This document shows positions 6,281 to 10,482 of a stretch of 10,482 nt of DNA, piece by piece (position 1 is the first letter of the stretch; every line of letters begins with the position of its first letter). This stretch comes from Magnetovibrio sp. (GTDB taxonomy: Bacteria > Pseudomonadota > Alphaproteobacteria > Rhodospirillales > Magnetovibrionaceae), in assembly GCA_016763255.1 (NCBI GenBank), contig JAESUA010000339.1, positions 1-10,482 of the forward strand, written 5' to 3'. Position numbers and translations under genes: made by a program. The notes under the pieces were generated by a model. It searched no databases, was not told where the DNA came from, and saw nothing but the letters and a program-made list of their open reading frames with translations.

Positions 6281-9036
6281 TATTGATTCCTCTTTGAGTC
6301 GTTGATGGCGTCCAGGACCCGGCCAAATGTGGCTGGAAGCTGAGTAACGCGCGCACCTGTCGCATGGTAAATGGCATTGAGAATGGCCGGAGCCGTCGGG
6401 ATAAGGACCTGCTCACCGATGCCCTTGGCACCATAAGGGCCGTTCGGGTCGGCCGCTTCAACGAGGATGGTATCGACCTGCGGCATATCACCGGTAGTCG
6501 GGATCAAATAGTCGTGGAGGTTTTCGCTGCGCCCGGGAATGAACTCTTCCATCAACGCCAGTCCGATACCCTGGGCGACGCCGCCTTCGACTTGACCTTC
6601 GATCAACATCGGGTTGATGGCCCGCCCAACATCATGGGCGGCGGTCAGGCGGATCAATTTGATCGCGCCAATTTTGGTGTCGACCTCCAATTCCATAATG
6701 TGTGCGCCATAACCAAACGCCGCATAAGGATCACCCTGACCGTTTTCATCCAAGGCGGTTGTTTGCGGATCAAAGGTGCCTTCGCCGCTTAGAACAAAGC
6801 CGTCATCACAGGTGTCGAGCGACGCCAATTCAATGCGCTGGCTGGTGCCTTGATCGAGAATGTTCAAAACATCGCCGGACAGTTCAATCTGCGCCCCATC
6901 CGAAGCGTTCACCAGGTGAAGAATTTTTTCACGCAGGTTGCGTCCAGCCAAATAAGACGCTTTACCGGATACGAAGGTCTGGCGTGAAGCCGAGGTTTTG
7001 CCGGCATCCGCGGTCACATCCGTATCGCCGCCGATCAGTTCAAAATGTGATGTTTTCAGGCCCAAGGCATCGGCACAGATCTGCGTCATCACCGTGTTGG
7101 AGCCCTGACCTATATCCACCGCGCCTTGAAACAAAACGCAGCGTCCATCCGGGGTGATGGCGACGCGCATGGTGGACGGATTGGACAACGAGGTGTTGCC
7201 ACAGCCGTACCACATACCGGCGATGCCCACGCCGCGCCAACGCTCACCGGCGGCCGTGGATGAATTAAATGCATCAGCTGCATCAAGCGCTGCGCGCCAG
7301 CGTGGTTTTAGGGCTTCCAAACATTCCTTAAAACCGATGCCGCTTTCAAAGACCTGTCCGGTGACGGTCGGCGCACCGTTGACCAGCGCATTTTTCAAAC
7401 GAAATTCAAGACGATCGATGCCCAATTTGTTGGCCAGCTCGTCAAACAAAGTTTCCTGGGCGATCGAGGATTGCGGTACGCCAAATCCACGAAAGGCCCC
7501 GGCAGGCGCACAGTGGGTGTGCACAGAATGGGATTTCGCCCGATAGGCTGGATAGATATAGGGCCCGGCGGCATGCACCGGCACCCGGTTACCCACGGTC
7601 GGTCCCCAGGACGCGTACGCACCGGTATTGAACACGCCGTCAAAGTCCATCGCCGCCAATTTACCATCCTTGGTCGCCGATATTTTGGCCCAAACCTTGG
7701 ACGGATGACGCTTGGTGGTCGACATCATGGATTCCGGGCGGGTGTAGGTCATGCGCACGGGTTCGTTCAAAATCCAGGCTGCCAAGGCGATGAACGGCTG
7801 CACCGAAAGATCCAGCTTGCTGCCAAAACCACCACCCACCGAGGTCGGAATAATGCGCACGTCCTCAACATCCAAGCCGAGGATTTTCGCGACATCATCA
7901 CGATCCATATACGGTGCCTGGGTGCAGGCCTGCACCTCGATGCGATCACCAACCCGGCGGGCAAATCCCGCCTCCGGTTCAATGTAGGCATGCTCGACAA
8001 AACCGGTTTGGAAGTTGCCTTCCACCGTGACATCGGCGGCGGCGAACTGGCCATCCAAATCGCCGCGTTGCACCACGCCGCGCATCAAGGTGTTGTTAGG
8101 GCGATCCGCATGAAGTTGAGGGGCATCGGACTTGAGTGCGTCTTGTGGCGTGAGCAGTGGCACAAGCTCGGTCCAGGTGATGGGGAACAGGTCCACATCA
8201 AACGCCTTCATGGTTTGTGCGTCACCGACCACGGCGGCCACGGCCTCACCCTTAAAACGGGTTTGGGTTTCGGCGAATACCGGCTGATCGGCCATGGGCG
8301 CAATAACGCCAAAACAGTTCACACCCGGCACATCATCAGCGGTCAAGACAACGCGCACCCCCGGATGGGTATCCACATATGCGGCCAGATCACCAAAGAC
8401 AAAACCGGCACGATGAAACGGCGAGCGCACGGCCTTAACAACCAGCGCACCTTCGGGCGCTTCATCACCGCCGAAAATATCCGTTCCCAGTACCTTTTGC
8501 ACACCATCAACACGTTGCAGGCGCGAACCAACCGCATCGCCTTGATCGGCTTCAACGGGGGCCTCAGAAAAATCACTGGCGGTCATCACGGCTTGGATAA
8601 TTTTTTGGTAACCGGTACAGCGGCACAACACGCCGCCAAGTCCGTTTTGGACTTCCTCAGTCGTTGGGCGCGGGTTTTTCGCCAGCAAAGCGCTCGCCGA
8701 CACCAACATGGCCGGGGTGCAAATGCCGCATTGTGCCGCGCCATAATGCAAGAATGATTTCTGCAACAAACTTAAGGCTTCGGCTTCACCAAGACCTTCG
8801 ACGGAGACAATGTGTCGCCCTTCAAGGCGACCGGCCGGGACCATGCACGCACAAACGGTTTCGCCATCCATCAAAACGGAACACGCTCCGCAGTCACCGG
8901 CATCGCAACCAACCTTGGTGCCGATCATGCCCAACTCATCACGTAGAACGTCGGTCAATCGTGTCAGGGGAGGAACCTTCACCGAGACAGGGGCACCGTT
9001 CAAGGTGAACGAGATTTTGCTTTTATCCATGGTCAC
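6280..9036 (-). CDS. Fused [2Fe-2S]/molybdopterin subunit of a xanthine dehydrogenase-family hydroxylase
   Basis: Catalytic and electron-transfer subunit that hydroxylates an aromatic N-heterocycle (or oxidises an aldehyde) with water as oxygen source. Its 918 residues contain two normally separate subunits. Residues 1 to about 155 are the iron-sulfur part: a plant-type cluster with C44, C49, C52 and C64, and an alpha-helical cluster with C103, C106, C138 and C140 (QCGICTP and LCRCTGY). After a short linker the molybdopterin part starts near VGSRLQRVDG (about 169) and carries GGGFGSK (about 400), GAFRGFGVPQ (about 512), GAVDIGQG and, near 868, GAKGIGE, whose glutamate is the expected catalytic base. 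All key motifs are present. The GTG at 9036 has GGAGAG 8 bases upstream and overlaps the previous stop (GTGA); an ATG at 9030 is the alternative. The FAD subunit is the preceding gene. Substrate identity cannot be read from sequence; nicotinate or a related pyridine/pyrimidine is suggested by the Hnr-like gene. Confidence 0.93.
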   Translation of the reverse strand: MTMDKSKISFTLNGAPVSVKVPPLTRLTDVLRDELGMIGTKVGCDAGDCGACSVLMDGETVCACMVPAGRLEGRHIVSVEGLGEAEALSLLQKSFLHYGAAQCGICTPAMLVSASALLAKNPRPTTEEVQNGLGGVLCRCTGYQKIIQAVMTASDFSEAPVEADQGDAVGSRLQRVDGVQKVLGTDIFGGDEAPEGALVVKAVRSPFHRAGFVFGDLAAYVDTHPGVRVVLTADDVPGVNCFGVIAPMADQPVFAETQTRFKGEAVAAVVGDAQTMKAFDVDLFPITWTELVPLLTPQDALKSDAPQLHADRPNNTLMRGVVQRGDLDGQFAAADVTVEGNFQTGFVEHAYIEPEAGFARRVGDRIEVQACTQAPYMDRDDVAKILGLDVEDVRIIPTSVGGGFGSKLDLSVQPFIALAAWILNEPVRMTYTRPESMMSTTKRHPSKVWAKISATKDGKLAAMDFDGVFNTGAYASWGPTVGNRVPVHAAGPYIYPAYRAKSHSVHTHCAPAGAFRGFGVPQSSIAQETLFDELANKLGIDRLEFRLKNALVNGAPTVTGQVFESGIGFKECLEALKPRWRAALDAADAFNSSTAAGERWRGVGIAGMWYGCGNTSLSNPSTMRVAITPDGRCVLFQGAVDIGQGSNTVMTQICADALGLKTSHFELIGGDTDVTADAGKTSASRQTFVSGKASYLAGRNLREKILHLVNASDGAQIELSGDVLNILDQGTSQRIELASLDTCDDGFVLSGEGTFDPQTTALDENGQGDPYAAFGYGAHIMELEVDTKIGAIKLIRLTAAHDVGRAINPMLIEGQVEGGVAQGIGLALMEEFIPGRSENLHDYLIPTTGDMPQVDTILVEAADPNGPYGAKGIGEQVLIPTAPAILNAIYHATGARVTQLPATFGRVLDAINDSKRNQ

Positions 9037-9872
9037 TGCAATTTCTCTCCACAGGCGTTGAGGGCGCGACGCACCATTTCAATGGCGGTGGCCTGGCGAT
9101 ATTGAGCCGTGGCCCGCACATCGGTGATGGGACTGAGATTTTCAAAATGTTCCGGTTGCAAACGCGATGCGACCTCATTCAGGTCAGCCCCGACCAGTGC
9201 CTGTTCAAGCGTGCTCAAACGCTGTGCCACCTCCGAACAGGCCCCTACGCAAATACGTGCCTGAGCAATCAGGCCATCGGCGTCCAGCTCGACAACCACC
9301 GCCACCATGATGGTGGAAATCACCAGATAGCGACGTGCGCCCAATTTGGCAAAATGGCTGACGCACGATTTCAGATCATCGGCAATATAAATGGCGCTCA
9401 CCAGTTCATCCGGCGCAAGCGCCGTGCGGCGATTGCCATAGATGAAATCGGCCAGCGCCAATCTGCGCACGCCACCTTGCGACATCAACTCGACTTCGGC
9501 GTTCAACGCCAGTAAAGGCGGAACACCGTCGGCTGCAGGGGATGCATTACAGAGGTTACCGGCGATAGTGGCGACGTTTTGAATCTGAACGGAGCCCACC
9601 TCGCGCGCCGCCATTTTCAGGGCGGCAAACTGAGGCGGCAAATCCGCAGCTACAATTTCGCTCCACGTGGTCAACCCACCGATGCGAAACTCACCGTCCT
9701 CAAGCGAAACACCCTTCAGCTCTTCAAGCCGCGAGACGTCAAGTACAGGCCCCTTGATTGTGCGTTCACCGGCTGCAGGATACAGATCCGTGCCGCCGGC
9801 CAAGATGGTGTGACGACTCTGTGATAAACAGCTCAACGCTTCTTGCACTGAGCTTGCCAATAGATAGGCCAT
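9033..9872 (-). CDS. FAD-binding subunit of the molybdenum hydroxylase (CoxM/NdhF type)
   Basis: A 279-residue FAD subunit that takes electrons from the [2Fe-2S] centres of the fused catalytic subunit and passes them to the final acceptor. It shows the two FAD-binding signatures of the CoxM/XDH medium-subunit family: ILAGGTDLYP at residues 23-32 and TIAGNLCNASPAADG at 102-116. The C-terminal region matches the CO dehydrogenase flavoprotein C-terminal domain, including a conserved Y-R-Q segment near residue 260. Length is normal for the family. It is the first gene of the operon: the ATG at 9872 follows a modest GGGGAA site, and the gene's TGA overlaps the next gene's GTG by 4 bases, so the subunits are co-translated. 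With the fused SL subunit the enzyme would be a two-gene hydroxylase in place of the usual three. Confidence 0.93.
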   Translation of the reverse strand: MAYLLASSVQEALSCLSQSRHTILAGGTDLYPAAGERTIKGPVLDVSRLEELKGVSLEDGEFRIGGLTTWSEIVAADLPPQFAALKMAAREVGSVQIQNVATIAGNLCNASPAADGVPPLLALNAEVELMSQGGVRRLALADFIYGNRRTALAPDELVSAIYIADDLKSCVSHFAKLGARRYLVISTIMVAVVVELDADGLIAQARICVGACSEVAQRLSTLEQALVGADLNEVASRLQPEHFENLSPITDVRATAQYRQATAIEMVRRALNACGEKLQ

Positions 9873-9913
9873 CTTCGTTCCCCAGAAATTATTCCTCGTG
9901 TTTGCAGAAAATT

Positions 9914-9919
9914 TTTATA
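9914..9919 (-). promoter_or_regulatory. Possible -10 element for the catabolic operon
   Basis: TATAAA on the minus strand within an A/T-rich stretch, about 40 bases before the first ATG (9872). No good -35 hexamer lies 17 bases upstream, where the phased repeats sit instead. That pattern would suit a promoter that depends on an activator. This is a weak call from pattern only. Confidence 0.3.
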
Positions 9920-9920
9920 T

Positions 9921-9960
9921 TGTTCGTATGCAAACGATCATGTTTGTACACCAACAAATA
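9921..9960. promoter_or_regulatory. Two phased 20-bp operator-like repeats upstream of the operon
   Basis: Two adjacent 20-base units (9921-9940 and 9941-9960) match at 13 of 20 positions. Each contains an inverted repeat of the form TTYGT-N6-ACRAW (9923-9938 and 9943-9958); the second is a perfect 5-bp dyad (TTTGT/ACAAA). The exact 20-base spacing would put two bound dimers on the same face of the helix. They lie about 50-90 bases upstream of the operon's first codon, where a LysR-, GntR- or similar regulator could bind. No regulator gene is in the window, so the protein is unknown. Confidence 0.5.
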
Positions 9961-9974
9961 ATTTGTTGTCAACA
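9952..9974. repeat. Overlapping palindromes adjoining the phased repeats
   Basis: Positions 9952-9968 form a perfect 8-bp inverted repeat around one central A (CAACAAAT/ATTTGTTG), and 9964-9974 form a 5-bp palindrome around one T (TGTTG/CAACA). The half-site TTTGT recurs at 9962, 19 bases after the copy at 9943, so this may hold a third, degenerate operator unit. It is more likely a DNA-binding site than a terminator: no gene ends here. Confidence 0.45.
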
Positions 9975-10188
9975 CGCTTCGATTTTGCGATTGAAATGCA
10001 CCACTTAGAGCGACGTTACGCCCTGCAGTCTGGTGAATTATTATCTTCGTGGGAGGTCAATGCATATGGAGGGCAACACGTGATTGTTTTACCTTTTGAG
10101 CCTTAAGAGATGTCGCATTTGACCACACTCGGGCCACGACGACACGGGCCGCTCGCTCAATTTTTCGTGATCACAAATGAGGGCGTTT
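9969..10188. other. Gene-poor divergent intergenic region
   Basis: The gap between the operon start (9872) and the right-hand gene (10189) is 316 bases. Its left third holds the repeats and palindromes listed separately. In the rest I see no recognised gene, RNA or intrinsic terminator. A 36-codon plus-strand frame (ATG 9996 to TAA 10106, beginning MHHLERRYALQSGELL) has a plausible protein-like composition, but it lacks a ribosome binding site and I do not recognise it. It could be a chance frame or a gene remnant. The end of the region carries the Shine-Dalgarno site of the right-hand gene. Confidence 0.5.
10179..10182 (+). promoter_or_regulatory. Ribosome binding site of the right-edge MoeA-like gene
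   Basis: GAGG, 6 bases before the ATG at 10189. It favours that start over an in-frame ATG at 10177, and the first residues after 10189 also fit the family start better. Confidence 0.55.
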
Positions 10189-10482
10189 ATGATCTGTGCG
10201 CAGTTGCCCACCGAGGACGCCGATGGACTACTCCTCGGCCATAGTGTGAACACAACCCACGGCATTTTACGCAAAGGATTGCATCTCTCCGGGTCCAATA
10301 TCGACAGCCTCAAACAGGCCGGTGTAGACCATAATTGGTGCGCCCGGCTCGAGCCAGGCGACGTGGATGAAAATACGGTTGCAACGCGCATTGCTAAATG
10401 CAATCTCAGGGCCGGGTCTGGTGGTCACCCTCAGCCATACGGGGACGGTGTAACATCTCCGCCCACGCCCACACGCCGTTCG
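10189..10482 (+). pseudogene. Broken MoeA-like/MocA-type molybdopterin cofactor gene (5' part, runs off right edge)
   Basis: The start resembles the N-terminal domain of the large MoeA-like plus nucleotidyltransferase proteins (about 530 residues in full) that cytidylylate molybdopterin for xanthine dehydrogenase/CO dehydrogenase-type enzymes. Residues 1-70 read MICAQLPTEDADGLLLGHSV, then LRKGLHLSGSNIDSLKQAGV and the hallmark ARLEPGDVDENT. Similarity then leaves the frame: skipping T10399 restores GPGLVVTLSHTGTV, which meets a TAA at 10451; skipping T10451 as well restores NISAHAHTPF up to the edge. Two single-base insertions 52 bases apart therefore break the gene. Early positions also look altered (C and A where the family usually has F and G after the initial M-I). 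It sits divergent from a molybdenum hydroxylase operon, the setting expected for this function. Sequence error near the edge is the alternative. Confidence 0.65.

Noticed and set aside
7471..8757. Long plus-strand open frame of about 428 codons
   Set aside because: It lies wholly antisense to the molybdenum hydroxylase catalytic gene, whose motifs are unmistakable. The plus-strand translation has low-complexity His/Arg/Gly-rich composition typical of antisense frames.
9952..9968. Perfect palindrome as a bidirectional terminator between divergent genes
   Set aside because: Both neighbouring genes start rather than end here, the stem is A/T-rich and weak, and it overlaps the operator-like repeats.
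10089..10403. Minus-strand open frame of about 104 codons near the right edge
   Set aside because: It overlaps the plus-strand MoeA-like gene, whose ARLEPGDVDENT motif is diagnostic. The minus-strand product shows no family features.

Overview
The window looks like a chromosomal piece of a Gram-negative, probably alphaproteobacterial genome (Rhodospirillales-like by gene content and moderately GC-rich codon use; this is an inference, as no rRNA or other marker gene is present). It is dominated by one tightly packed operon on the minus strand, read from about 9.87 kb down past the left edge. It holds eight genes, most overlapping or separated by only a few bases. A divergent, damaged gene begins at the right edge. 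I saw no tRNA, rRNA, CRISPR array, insertion sequence or phage gene.

In transcription order the operon encodes: (1) the FAD subunit of a xanthine-dehydrogenase-family molybdenum hydroxylase; (2) a fused [2Fe-2S] plus molybdopterin catalytic subunit of the same enzyme; (3) an iron-sulfur protein of the 6-hydroxynicotinate reductase (Hnr) type; (4) a UPF0280 (ApbE-superfamily) protein; (5, 6) two tandem paralogues of the DUF1185/'amino acid synthesis' family (PF06684); (7) a periplasmic solute-binding protein of the branched-chain amino acid/amide/aromatic-acid type; (8) a permease in which the LivH and LivM halves are one continuous polypeptide, cut by the left edge. The ATPases (LivG, LivF) are expected further left.

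The set reads as an uptake-and-catabolism module for a small N-heterocycle or related ring acid. The ABC system would import it, the molybdenum hydroxylase would hydroxylate the ring, the Hnr-like enzyme would reduce the ring, and the UPF0280 and DUF1185 proteins would do the later, undescribed steps. A nicotinate-like substrate is suggested by Hnr, but no enamidase or other recognised ring-opening enzyme is in the window. The DUF1185 pair and UPF0280 are therefore the best candidates for new chemistry.

Upstream of the operon (9873-10188) lies a gene-poor divergent promoter region with phased 20-bp repeats and overlapping palindromes that look like a regulator-binding array. To its right, on the plus strand, begins a gene like the N-terminus of the MoeA-like/MocA fusion proteins that make the cytidylylated molybdenum cofactor such hydroxylases need. 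Its reading frame is broken by two single-T insertions 52 bases apart, so it is probably a pseudogene, unless the sequence near this edge is faulty.
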